A DNA stretch of 64,000 bases, taken from assembly GCA_963813415.1 (NCBI GenBank), contig CAWEYW010000008.1, forward strand, positions 151,390 to 215,389, given 5' to 3'. Below the pieces are notes generated by a model. The model made no database searches. It was not told the DNA's origin and worked only from the letters and a program-made list of their open reading frames with translations. Origin of the DNA: CAIWHR01 sp963813415. GTDB lineage: Bacteria > Pseudomonadota > Gammaproteobacteria > Burkholderiales > Casimicrobiaceae. A program made the translations under genes and the position numbers. Positions 25,147-34,379 of the stretch are shown here, in pieces. How positions within the stretch are numbered: position 1 is the first letter of the stretch; every line of letters begins with the position of its first letter.

Positions 25147-26412
25147 CCTGCGGACCTGGCCCGAGCCGAACACCACCCATTTGCGGCTGGTGAGACCTTC
25201 GAGCCCGACCGGTCCGCGCGCGTGGAGCTTGTTCGTGGAGATGCCGATTTCTGCACCAAGCCCGTATTCGAAGCCATCGGCGAAGCGCGTCGACGCGTTC
25301 ACCATGACCGAGCTGGAATCGACCTCGCGCAGGAAGCGCATCGCGTGTTCGTGGCTGTTCGTCACGATCGCGTCGGTGTGCTGCGAGCCGTAGCGCGCGA
25401 TGTGGTCCATCGCGGCGTCCAGGCTGTCCACCACGCGCACGGCGAGGATCGGCGCCAGGTACTCGGTGTACCAGTCGTCCTCGGTCGCCTCCTTCATATC
25501 CGCCACGAGCGCGCGTGCCCGCGCGTCGCCGCGGAGCTCGACGCCCTTGTCGCGATAGATCCGGCAGAGTGGCGGCAGCACCGCCGCCGCGATGCCCGCG
25601 TGCACCAGCAGCGTCTCCATGGTGTTGCACGGCGAATAGCGCTGCGTCTTGGCGTTGTCCGCGATGCGGATCGCCATGTCGACGTCGGCGCTCTCGTCGA
25701 CGAACACATGGCAGACGCCATCGAGATGCTTCAGCACCGGCACCTTCGCCTCGCGCGCGACGCGCTCGATCAGGCTCTTGCCGCCGCGCGGCACGATCAC
25801 GTCCACGTACCGCTCCATGGCGACGAGGTGCCCAACGGCCGCGCGGTCCGTCGTCGCGACGAGCTGCACGCCCGTTTCCGGCAATCCCGCATGGCGCAAG
25901 CCGGCGTGCATGCATGCGGCGATCGCGTGATTGCTCCGGATGGCTTCCGAGCCGCCGCGCAGGATCGTCGCGTTGCCGGACTTGAGGCACAGCCCTGCGG
26001 CATCCGCAGTGACGTTGGGGCGGGATTCGTAGATGATGCCGACCACGCCGAGGGGCACGCGCATCAGTCCGACCTGGATGCCCGACGGACGAAAGCGGAG
26101 ATCGCTCATCTCGCCGACCGGATCGGGCAGGGCGGCGATCTCCTCCAGGCCCTGCGCCATGGCCGCGATGCTTTTGGCCGAGAGCGCGAGGCGGTCGAGG
26201 AATGCCGGATCGTGCCCCGCGGTGCGTGCGGCGGCCAGGTCGTCGGCGTTGGCCTGCACGATCTTCGCCTCACCGGCGCGAATCGCGGCGGCCGCTGCAT
26301 TCAGAGCCGCATTCTTGTCGGCGGTGCCGGCGCGCGCGAGCGCACGAGCGGCAGCGCGGGCTGCTTCGCCCACGCCCTGCATGTACGCGGCAATGTCGAC
26401 GGGCACGTTCAT
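25144..26412 (-). CDS. proA: Gamma-glutamyl phosphate reductase
   Basis: 422 aa, standard ProA length. ALDH-fold; catalytic Cys in RYSPCNTMETLLVH, earlier LGVVGIIYESRPNVTADAAG and late STRFADGFEYGLGAEIGIST are diagnostic. Reduces gamma-glutamyl phosphate to glutamate semialdehyde for proline synthesis. The stop TAA (25144-25146) is formed by the outermost bases of an inverted copy of the repeat cluster, leaving the protein to end VRR. Followed upstream by rpiA on the same strand (75-bp gap). Confidence 0.95.
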   Translation of the reverse strand: MNVPVDIAAYMQGVGEAARAAARALARAGTADKNAALNAAAAAIRAGEAKIVQANADDLAAARTAGHDPAFLDRLALSAKSIAAMAQGLEEIAALPDPVGEMSDLRFRPSGIQVGLMRVPLGVVGIIYESRPNVTADAAGLCLKSGNATILRGGSEAIRSNHAIAACMHAGLRHAGLPETGVQLVATTDRAAVGHLVAMERYVDVIVPRGGKSLIERVAREAKVPVLKHLDGVCHVFVDESADVDMAIRIADNAKTQRYSPCNTMETLLVHAGIAAAVLPPLCRIYRDKGVELRGDARARALVADMKEATEDDWYTEYLAPILAVRVVDSLDAAMDHIARYGSQHTDAIVTNSHEHAMRFLREVDSSSVMVNASTRFADGFEYGLGAEIGISTNKLHARGPVGLEGLTSRKWVVFGSGQVRR

Positions 26413-26487
26413 GCCCTCATTTTACCTTGCTGCCGGTGCCGCGCTCCCGCTTTCAGGCTACATCGCGCCCATCCTGCAGCGAGGGCG

Positions 26488-27174
26488 TCAGGCTTGCACT
26501 GGCCGCTTCCCGGTCCGTATCGTGCGCACTCCTCCCGTGTCGCCAACCAGAATGATGTCCGCGCCGCGCCGGGCGAAGAGGCCCACGGTGACTACGCCGG
26601 TGATCTGGTTGATGCGCGATTCCAGCGCGGCCGGGTCGGCAATGTCGAGGCCGTGGACATCGAGGATCAGGTTCCCGTTGTCGGTGGTGAAGCCCATGCG
26701 CCATTCCGGGTGCCCGCCCAGCACCACCAGCTCGCGGGCAACGTAGCTTCGCGCCATCGGGATCACCTCCACCGGCAAGGCAAAGGCGCCGAGTTTGCGC
26801 ACGAGCTTCGAGGCGTCGACGATGCAAACGAACCGGCGGGCTACCGCGGCCACGATCTTCTCGCGGGTGAGGGCGCCTCCGCCGCCCTTGATCATCGCGC
26901 CTTCTTCGGTGACCTCGTCGGCCCCGTCGACATACACCGGCAGGTCCGCGACATCGTTGAGCTCCTCCACGATGATGCCGTGGCTCTTCAGGCGCTCGGC
27001 CGTCTTCACCGAGCTTGCCACGGCGCCGCGGATGCGCGACTTGATTTTCGCGAGCTCGTCGATGAAGAGATTGGCGGTCGAGCCGGTGCCGACACCGATG
27101 ATGCCATCGTAGTCGACGTACTTGACGGCTTCGCGCGCCACCGCCTGCTTCAGTGTGTCCTGGGGTGTGGCCAT
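26488..27174 (-). CDS. rpiA: Ribose-5-phosphate isomerase A
   Basis: 228 aa. GVGTGSTANLFIDEL (phosphate loop), VDGADEV (catalytic Asp) and MIKGGGGALTREKI are the RpiA signatures. Interconverts ribose-5-phosphate and ribulose-5-phosphate. Divergent from the sigma-factor gene at 27525. Confidence 0.95.
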   Translation of the reverse strand: MATPQDTLKQAVAREAVKYVDYDGIIGVGTGSTANLFIDELAKIKSRIRGAVASSVKTAERLKSHGIIVEELNDVADLPVYVDGADEVTEEGAMIKGGGGALTREKIVAAVARRFVCIVDASKLVRKLGAFALPVEVIPMARSYVARELVVLGGHPEWRMGFTTDNGNLILDVHGLDIADPAALESRINQITGVVTVGLFARRGADIILVGDTGGVRTIRTGKRPVQA

Positions 27175-27524
27175 GACCTCGGGTCCGTTGCGTGGCTACC
27201 GCAACAGTACCGCAGGCCAGGCGGCCCGGCCACTGCTCGGCGCGCATGGGAGCCTCCGCTTTGCACATGGAGGGGAACGACTTGCCCCGTATTCATGCAA
27301 TCGAAAACGCGCTTCAAAAGCCGACATCCGGTATGCCCGGATCAGCCGACACACCGCGCACGCCGCTGGACGTACCACCTTGCCGCGGTGCGAAAAGGCG
27401 TGAAGGTATCGCTGCCGGCCGGCTTAACCGCGCCAGCCGGCTGGAAGGTAAGATGTTCCGAGCCTGCGCGCGAGCCGCGTTGCATGAGGCAGTCGTCCCG
27501 CGAACCGGGTGTAAACCGTCGTCC
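27175..27524. other. Divergent intergenic region, rpiA / sigma factor
   Basis: 350 bp without a convincing gene. It must hold promoters for both directions, but I see no clear -35/-10 pair. A 7-bp stem GCCGGCT...AGCCGGC with a 10-base loop occupies 27418-27441, about 85 bp before the sigma-factor start; its role is unknown. Confidence 0.5.
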
Positions 27525-28091
27525 ATGAGTGCAGACCGGCAGCTCGCCACGATCGAGAATCTCGTCCGCGCCGCGGAAAGCGGGGCCCGCAGCGACAGTG
27601 GCGCGCTGTTCGCCGAGCTTTATCGCGAGCTGCACCGGCTTGCGGCGAGCCAGCTGCGGCGCAATCCGGGGTCGAGCCTCGGGGCGACGACCCTGCTGCA
27701 CGAGGTGTATCTCGGCATCTCCGCGCATCAACCCGATTTTCCCGACCGTGCGCGGTTTTTCGCCTATGCGGCGCGCGCCATGCGGGGACTGGTGATCGAC
27801 TACGCGCGCGAGCGGCACGCCCAGAAGCGCGGCGGCGAGTACCATCTCACGGCGCTCGACACCACTGTGGCAGAGAAGGTCGCGGATTCCGGTGACATGG
27901 ATCGGCTTGGCGACGCACTCGCGGAGCTGGAGCGGATCGACCCGCCGCTTGCCGAGCTCGTCGACCTGAAGTTCTTCTGCGGCTTCACGTTCGGCGACAT
28001 CGCTGCGCAGCGGGCCGTTTCCGAGCGCACCGTGCAGCGCGACTGGCAGAAGGCGCGCCTGCTGCTGCGTCACGTGCTGGTGGACGACTGA
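27525..28091 (+). CDS. ECF-type RNA polymerase sigma factor (Sigma70_ECF, kinase-linked group)
   Basis: 188 aa from ATG 27525. Region 2 reads LFAELYRELHRLAASQLRR and RFFAYAARAMRGLVIDYARE; region 4 reads LVDLKFFCGFTFGDIAAQRA with helix-turn-helix VSERTVQRDWQKARLLL. This is the PF07638 / 'Sig-70_X6' kind, which commonly precedes a membrane Ser/Thr kinase, as here (49 bp gap). It probably directs transcription in response to a signal passed by the kinase; no anti-sigma gene is seen. Confidence 0.85.
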   Translation: MSADRQLATIENLVRAAESGARSDSGALFAELYRELHRLAASQLRRNPGSSLGATTLLHEVYLGISAHQPDFPDRARFFAYAARAMRGLVIDYARERHAQKRGGEYHLTALDTTVAEKVADSGDMDRLGDALAELERIDPPLAELVDLKFFCGFTFGDIAAQRAVSERTVQRDWQKARLLLRHVLVDD

Positions 28092-28140
28092 CGGCACACG
28101 CCTGCGTGGACGGCCGTCCGGCGCGGCATCCTTTCGAGCC

Positions 28141-30895
28141 ATGGAGGCCGACGTGAAGAACATCGACCCCGCACTCTGGAGCACTCTCAGCCCGCTGCTG
28201 GATGAGCTGCTCGACATGGACACGTCGCAGCGCGCGAGCCGGATGGAAGCGCTCCGCACGCAGGACGCTGCCCTCGCGGATGCACTGCACGATCTTCTCG
28301 GCCACGCCGACGCGGCCGACCGGGAAGCGTTCCTGGCCGGGGGCGCCTTTGCGCTGAACCAGGAAGCGTCCCTGGCGGGCCAGCGCATCGGGGCCTACAC
28401 GCTGCAGCACCTCATCGGTGAAGGCGGCATGGGGACGGTGTGGCTCGCGCAGCGCAGCGATGGACACTTCGAGGGTGCTGCCGCCGTCAAGCTGCTCAAC
28501 CTCGCGCTGGTCGGGCGCGGCGGCGGGGAGCGGTTCGCGCGCGAGGGCCGCATCCTCGGCCGCCTGACCCACCCGAACATCGCACGCCTGCTGGATGCGG
28601 GTGTGACCGCCGGTGGACAGCCCTATCTCGTGCTCGAGTATGTCGAAGGTGTGGCGCTGGACACCTATTGCGATGCGGCGCGCCTCGGCACGCGGCAGCG
28701 CATCGCGTTGCTGCTCGCGGTGATGGATGCCGTGTCGCACGCGCACCGCAACCTCGTCCTGCACCGTGATCTCAAGCCCTCCAACATCCTCGTCAGCGCA
28801 GAGGGTGATGTAAAGCTGCTCGACTTCGGCATTGCAAAGCTGCTGCTGGATGCGGATGGGCCCGGCGGCGCCACCGAGCTCACCGAGCTCGCGGGTCGGG
28901 CTTTCACGCCTGAGTATGCCTCCCCCGAGCAGGTGGAGGGCACGGCCGTCACGACCGCGACGGACGTGTACGCACTCGGCGTGCTCCTGTACACGCTGCT
29001 CGCGGGACGTCATCCCACCGCGCAGGACACCGACAACGCCATCGATCGGCTCCGGGCCGTCACGGAGCGCGCGCCGCCGCGGTTGTCGACGATGGTCCCG
29101 CAAAGCGCGGATGCCGTCGCGCAACAGCGGGCGACGACCCCGGCGCATCTCTCGCGAGAGCTCCGCGGCGATCTGGAGACGATCGTCGGCAAGGCACTCA
29201 AGAAGGCGCTCACCGAACGCTACGCAACGGTGGACGCCTTTGCCGACGACCTGCGCCACTATCTTCGCGGCGAGCCCGTGACAGCGCGGCCGGACACTTT
29301 CGCCTACCGGACGGCGAGGTTCGTGCACCGCAATCGCGTGGCGGTTTCCCTCGTCACCTTTGCGCTGGTCGCGCTGGTCGGCGGGCTGTTCGGGACGATC
29401 TCGCAGGCGCAGCGGGCCACGCGCGCAGCGCAGGATGCCTCCGCGCAGCGCGATTTCGCCTTGCGGCAGCTCGCCCGCCGCGATGCCCTCAACGATCTCA
29501 ACACGCTGCTGCTGACGGATGCGGTGCATGCCGGCAAGCCGCTGCGGGTCGGCGACCTGCTGGCGAGGGCCGAAAGGATGGTCGACCGCCAGCGCGGCCC
29601 GGTCGACTCCGCGCGCATCGACACGCTGGTCGCCATCGGCAACGACTACAAGTTCATGGATCAGGACGACAAGGCCCGCGCGCTGCTCGAGCGCGCGTAC
29701 GCAGCGTCCAGATCCCAGGACGACCCGTCGGCGCGCGCTGCGGCGGGCTGCGCCTACGGCTCCCTGGTCGGCGGCTACGAGCCCGCGCGCGGGATGGCAC
29801 TGCTGCGCCAAGCGCTCGCGGAGCTGCCGAGCGATCGCGTGTTCGACCTCGAGCGGCTGGTGTGTTACCAGAAACTGAGCGAGATGGCGCGCAACCACGA
29901 TGACGCGGCGCTGGCCCTCGCCTCGGCGGAAGCGGCAAGCCGCCTGGTCGACGAGCTGCCGTTCCCGTCGCCCAACTGGCGCGTGCGGGTGCTGATGGCC
30001 CGCGCCGAGTCCTATCGCATCGGCGGCCAGAATCAGAAGGCCGTCCAGGACTTCGCGGCTGCCGAGCAACAGCTGATCGCTCTTGGCCGGGAGGAGACCG
30101 AAACGGCGACCACGCTCTACAACAACTGGGCACTCAGCCTGTATTTCCTGGGCCGGCCGCTCGAAGCCGAAGCGCTTCTCCACCGCGGAATACGCAACAG
30201 CGGCGGCGACGGGGCGACCGACGTTTCCCCGATGCTGCTTCTGAACCATGCCCGCACCCTGCAGCGCCTTGGCCACCCTGCCGAAGCGGCCAGGCTGGCG
30301 GATACGGCCTACGCGCAGGCGAAGGCCGCCGGCGACGGCATCATCGTCAACCAGGCGCTGCTCCTGCGCGCCGTGGTGTATCGCGATCTCGGTGCACTCG
30401 ACAAGAGCGGGGCGATCCTCGCGGAAGCCGAGCCGCGCTTTCGGCGCATGCTGCCGGAGCGTCACCAGGCGTTTGCGAGCCTCGCCTCGACATGGTCGCT
30501 GCTCGCGCAGGCCCGCGGCGATTACGCCACGGCGCTCGCCAAGTCGGACGAAGCGCTGCTTCTCGCCAGGGGCGAGCAGTCGAGCGAACTGCATCTCGCG
30601 CGACTCTTGCGGCTGCGTGCGGAGCTCGATATCGCGATGCAGCGAGCGGCCGACGCCCACGCGCACGCCACCGAGGCGCTCGAGCTGGAGAAGAAGTTCA
30701 TCACCCCCGGCATGCCATCGGCCGATCTCGGCGAGGCGTACCTGACCTTCGGACGCGCGGCTCGCCTGCGCCGTGACTTGCCGGCTGCGCGTGCCGCGTT
30801 CACGTCCGCGGCGGACGCAGCTGCGCCCGACCCTCGGCCCCGATCACCACGACACCCGCGACGCCGAGCAGGCGCTCGCCGCGCTGGGCCCCTAG
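28141..30895 (+). CDS. Transmembrane Ser/Thr protein kinase with C-terminal TPR region (3' frameshift near 30817)
   Basis: Hanks-type kinase at residues ~85-360: glycine loop IGEGGMGTVWLA from Ile92, Lys117, HRD at 208-210, DFG from Asp228 and FTPEYASPEQ. A membrane segment at about 401-421 is followed by ~450 residues of helical TPR-like repeats, presumably periplasmic. After residue ~892 the frame loses homology-like composition; shifting by one base at about 30817 (extra G in GACGCAG) restores a typical ending QLRPTLGPDHHDTRDAEQAL and a TAG stop at 30893-30895. Without that shift the frame runs on into the cytochrome gene. So this is either a real frameshift that slightly alters the tail or a sequence error. 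Transcribed with the ECF sigma gene. Confidence 0.8.
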
Positions 30896-31032
30896 CCCGC
30901 AACAGCACCCCGGGGCAGACCCACCGTTCGGCGGCTGGCTTCATCGAGATGTCGCTTTGCGGAGGCCGATTTCGATTTATCGGTGAATGCGCCGAATGCG
31001 ACGCCGGTCGCACGGCAAGCCGGGAGAACGGA

Positions 31033-32460
31033 ATGAAAGCGCTGCGCGTCATGATGACTGGCTGCATGGTCGCCTCGGCCTTGCTGACCCCGTCGCGGGT
31101 CATCGCCGCCGACGACGACGACGGCGGCGACATGCTCGTCTTCCGCGATGCCTCCGGCAAGGTGGGCACCTTCAACGTCAACGGGCCCATCGATCTGCGC
31201 AATCCGTTCTTCCAGAAGCTCGGCACCAACGGCCGCAGCTGCGACACGTGCCACCGGCCCGCGCAGGGTTGGTCGATCACGCCGGCGAGCGTCCGGCAGC
31301 GCTTCGACGCAACCCAGGGCAAGGACCCGATCTTCCGCCTCAACGATGGCGCCAATGCACCGGATGCCGACGTGTCGACGCTCGCTGCACGGAGAGCGGC
31401 ATACAGCATGCTGCTGAGCAAAGGCCTCATCCGCGTGGGGATAGGCATCCCGGCGAATGCCGAGTTCGAGCTGGTGGAAGCCGACGACCCGTACGGCCAC
31501 GCATCGGCGGCCGAATTGTCGCTCTTCCGCCGGCCGCTGCCCTCAGCCAACCTGCGCTATCTGAGCACCGTGATGTGGGACGGGCGGGAAACGTTCACCG
31601 ATCCGGCTTCCACCGATTGCATTCGCGGGACGACGACATGCTTTGCCTCCGTGCGCTTCAATCTCGCCGACCAGGCCAACGGCGCGACGATGGGACACGC
31701 GCAGGGCGCCGTGCCTCTGACGCAGGCGCAGCGGCAGGCGATCGTGGATTTCGAGATGGGCCTCTTCGTCGCGCAGGTATACGACGACGGCGCGAAGCGG
31801 CTGTCGGCGCATGGCGCCAAGGGCGGACCGCAGCCCCTGGCGACGGGCCCGACGTATTTCGGGATCAACGATGTCGTGTTCGGCGATTATGTCAACGGCG
31901 CGCCGTTCAATCCGGTCGTGTTCAACCTGTACGACGCGTGGTCGGGAGCGCCATCCGGCCGTGGCGACGACAGCAGGACCCTCGATGCGCGCAATGCGGT
32001 GGCACGCGGGCAGGCGCTGTTCAACAGCAAGCCGATTCGCATCACCGGAGTGAAGGGCCTGAACGACGATCTCAACGTGCCGGTGCTCAATGGCACGTGC
32101 ACGACGTGTCACGACACGCCCGGTGGTGGCAATCACTCGATTCCCGCGCCGCTCGACATCGGGATCGCGGATGCTGCGCGGGCGACGCCCGACATGCCGC
32201 TGTACGTGCTGAAAAACAAGGTCACGAGTGAGTCGGTCGCGACGACGGACCCCGGCCGCGCGCTGATCACCGGCAAATGGAAGGACATCGGGCGCTTCAA
32301 GGGGCCGGTGCTGCGTGCACTCGCCGCGCGGCCGCCGTATTTCCACAACGGCGCGGCAGCCGATCTTGCCGCCGTGGTCGATTTCTACAACACGCGGTTC
32401 GCGATCGGGTTGACGCCGGCGGAGCGGCAGGACCTCGTGGCATTCCTGCGCACTCTGTGA
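31033..32460 (+). CDS. Di-haem cytochrome c peroxidase-like (MauG/CCP family) protein
   Basis: 475 aa from ATG 31033, preceded by GGGAG. Signal peptide MKALRVMMTGCMVASALLTP ending near IAA, then an acidic DDDDGGD start. Two c-type haem sites: CDTCH (70-74) and CTTCH (356-360). The end RPPYFHNGAAADLAAVV and YNTRFAIGLTPAERQDL is typical of the bacterial CCP/MauG family. It should act in the periplasm, reducing peroxide or oxidising a partner. The open frame continues from the kinase only because of the frameshift at ~30817; a separate start and a signal peptide argue for a separate protein. Confidence 0.85.
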   Translation: MKALRVMMTGCMVASALLTPSRVIAADDDDGGDMLVFRDASGKVGTFNVNGPIDLRNPFFQKLGTNGRSCDTCHRPAQGWSITPASVRQRFDATQGKDPIFRLNDGANAPDADVSTLAARRAAYSMLLSKGLIRVGIGIPANAEFELVEADDPYGHASAAELSLFRRPLPSANLRYLSTVMWDGRETFTDPASTDCIRGTTTCFASVRFNLADQANGATMGHAQGAVPLTQAQRQAIVDFEMGLFVAQVYDDGAKRLSAHGAKGGPQPLATGPTYFGINDVVFGDYVNGAPFNPVVFNLYDAWSGAPSGRGDDSRTLDARNAVARGQALFNSKPIRITGVKGLNDDLNVPVLNGTCTTCHDTPGGGNHSIPAPLDIGIADAARATPDMPLYVLKNKVTSESVATTDPGRALITGKWKDIGRFKGPVLRALAARPPYFHNGAAADLAAVVDFYNTRFAIGLTPAERQDLVAFLRTL

Positions 32461-32467
32461 CGGCCGC

Positions 32468-32484
32468 GCCCGGTCCGACCGGGC
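32468..32484. terminator. Hairpin between convergent genes
   Basis: GCCCGGT - CCG - ACCGGGC, a 7-bp perfect GC-rich stem with 3-base loop in the 37-bp gap between the cytochrome and lpdA ends. No T-run follows in either direction, so it would be a weak intrinsic terminator at best. Confidence 0.35.
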
Positions 32485-32497
32485 ACGCAGGGCGCGT

Positions 32498-34315
32498 CTA
32501 CTTCCTGCGCGGCGGCGGCAGATCGGTGCACACGCCTTCGAACGCTTCCGCCCCGAGGCCGACCGATTCGGAGAGCGTCGGATGCGGGTGGATGGTGCGG
32601 CCGATGTCGGTGGCGTCGGCGCCCATCTCGATCGCGAGCGCGAGCTCGCTGATGAGCTCGCCTGCGTTGGTGCCGACGATGCCGGCACCGACGATGCGAT
32701 GCGTGTCGGCATCGAACAGCAGTTTCGTGAAACCCTCGTCGCGGCCGTTGGCGATCGCACGGCCCAGCGCCGACCATGGATACAGGCCCTTGCCGAGCTT
32801 GGTGCCCTGCGCCTTCGCTTCGTCTTCGGTCATGCCGACCCAGGCAATCTCGGGATCGGTGTAGGCCACCGACGGCACCACGCGCGCATCGAAGTGCGAC
32901 TTCTGGCCGGCGGCTGCTTCCGCCGCGACGTGCCCCTCGTGGGTGGCCTTGTGGGCGAGCATCGGCTGGCCCGCGACGTCGCCGATGGCGAAAATGTGCG
33001 GGACGTTCGTGCGCATCTGCGAGTCCACGCGGATGAAGCCACGCTCGTCGACGACGACTCCGGCACGGTCGGCGCCGATCTTGCGCCCATTCGGACTGCG
33101 GCCGACCGCGACCAGCACGGCGTCGTAGGGTTGCGGGCCGTCGGGCGCCTGTTCGCCCTCGAAGCGCACGTGTACTGCGTCCGGGCGAGCCTCCACCGCA
33201 ACGGTCTTCGTCTTCAGCATCACGCGATCGAAGCGCGGCTTGTTGACCTTATCCCACGCGCGTACGAGATCGCGATCGGCGCCGGGCATGAGGCCGTCGA
33301 GCATCTCGACCACTTCGAGACGCGTGCCGAGCGTTGAATACACGGTAGCCATCTCGAGGCCGATGATGCCGCCGCCGATCACCAGCATCCGCTTCGGGAC
33401 GCTGCGCAACAGGAGCGCACCGGTGGAATCGACGATGCGCGGATCGTCCGGAATGAACGGCAGGCGCACCGCCTGCGAACCGGCAGCGATGATCGCCTTG
33501 TCGAAGCGCACGACCTTGCGTGCGCCGGTCTTGTCCTGCCCGGCGCCCTCCGTGAGCTCGACCGCGAGATGGTGCGCGTCGAGGAAGGAGCCGTAGCCGC
33601 GCACCACGTCGACCTTGCGGGTCTTCGCCATCCCGGCAACGCCACGAACCAGCTTGCCGACGACCTGTTCCTTCCACGCACGGAGCTTGTCGAGGTCCAC
33701 CGCGGGTGGAGCGAAGCCGATGCCGTGCGCGGCCAGTGCCTTCGCCTCGTCCATGACGGCAGCGACGTGCAGGAGAGCTTTCGACGGAATGCAGCCGACG
33801 TTGAGACATACGCCGCCGAGCGTCGCGTAGCGCTCGACCAGCACCGTCTTCATGCCGAGGTCGGCGGCGCGAAACGCCGCGGCATACCCACCGGGCCCGG
33901 CGCCGAGCACGAGCATCTCGCATTCCACGTCGACGCTGCCGTCATAGCTCCCCGCAGGTGAGGACGCGGGCACGGGCGCGACCGGAGCGGCAGTGGCCGG
34001 AGCCGCGGGAGCCGGTGCGACGGCAGGTGCCGCGGCGCCCTTGGCCGGTGCCGGGGCCGGACTCGATGCCGATGCCTCAATGTCGAGCAGGAGCAGCACA
34101 CTGCCTTCGGACACCTTGTCGCCGACCTTGACCCGGATGTCGCGCACGGTGCCACCCGCGGGAGCCGGCACGTCCATGGTGGCCTTGTCCGATTCGAGCG
34201 TGACGAGCGAATCCTCCCTTTGCACCGTGTCGCCGGGTTTCACCAGCACCTCGATCACCGGCACGTCCTTGAAGTCGCCGATGTCGGGCACCTTCACTTC
34301 GATCGCTTCGCTCAC
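32498..34315 (-). CDS. lpdA: Dihydrolipoyl dehydrogenase (E3) with N-terminal lipoyl domain
   Basis: 605 aa: lipoyl domain 1-80 (Lys44 in ESDKATMD), Ala/Pro-rich linker to ~125, then a full flavoprotein disulfide reductase. FAD motif LGAGPGGYAAAFRA, redox-active GGVCLNVGCIPSK, NAD motif IGGGIIGLEMA and C-terminal HPHPTLSE with the catalytic His. Re-oxidises dihydrolipoamide of pyruvate dehydrogenase. Lipoyl-bearing E3 is known in Neisseria and Betaproteobacteria. Third gene of the aceE-aceF-lpdA operon. Confidence 0.95.
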   Translation of the reverse strand: MSEAIEVKVPDIGDFKDVPVIEVLVKPGDTVQREDSLVTLESDKATMDVPAPAGGTVRDIRVKVGDKVSEGSVLLLLDIEASASSPAPAPAKGAAAPAVAPAPAAPATAAPVAPVPASSPAGSYDGSVDVECEMLVLGAGPGGYAAAFRAADLGMKTVLVERYATLGGVCLNVGCIPSKALLHVAAVMDEAKALAAHGIGFAPPAVDLDKLRAWKEQVVGKLVRGVAGMAKTRKVDVVRGYGSFLDAHHLAVELTEGAGQDKTGARKVVRFDKAIIAAGSQAVRLPFIPDDPRIVDSTGALLLRSVPKRMLVIGGGIIGLEMATVYSTLGTRLEVVEMLDGLMPGADRDLVRAWDKVNKPRFDRVMLKTKTVAVEARPDAVHVRFEGEQAPDGPQPYDAVLVAVGRSPNGRKIGADRAGVVVDERGFIRVDSQMRTNVPHIFAIGDVAGQPMLAHKATHEGHVAAEAAAGQKSHFDARVVPSVAYTDPEIAWVGMTEDEAKAQGTKLGKGLYPWSALGRAIANGRDEGFTKLLFDADTHRIVGAGIVGTNAGELISELALAIEMGADATDIGRTIHPHPTLSESVGLGAEAFEGVCTDLPPPRRK

Positions 34316-34379
34316 GTCGGATCTCGCTTTGTTGTCGACAGGCCGGATGCTTTCGTCGCAGGAACGCGAACCGCGCCGG

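Noticed and set aside
27985..30666. 893-codon minus-strand open frame
   Set aside because: Antisense to the kinase gene, whose catalytic motifs are clear on the plus strand.
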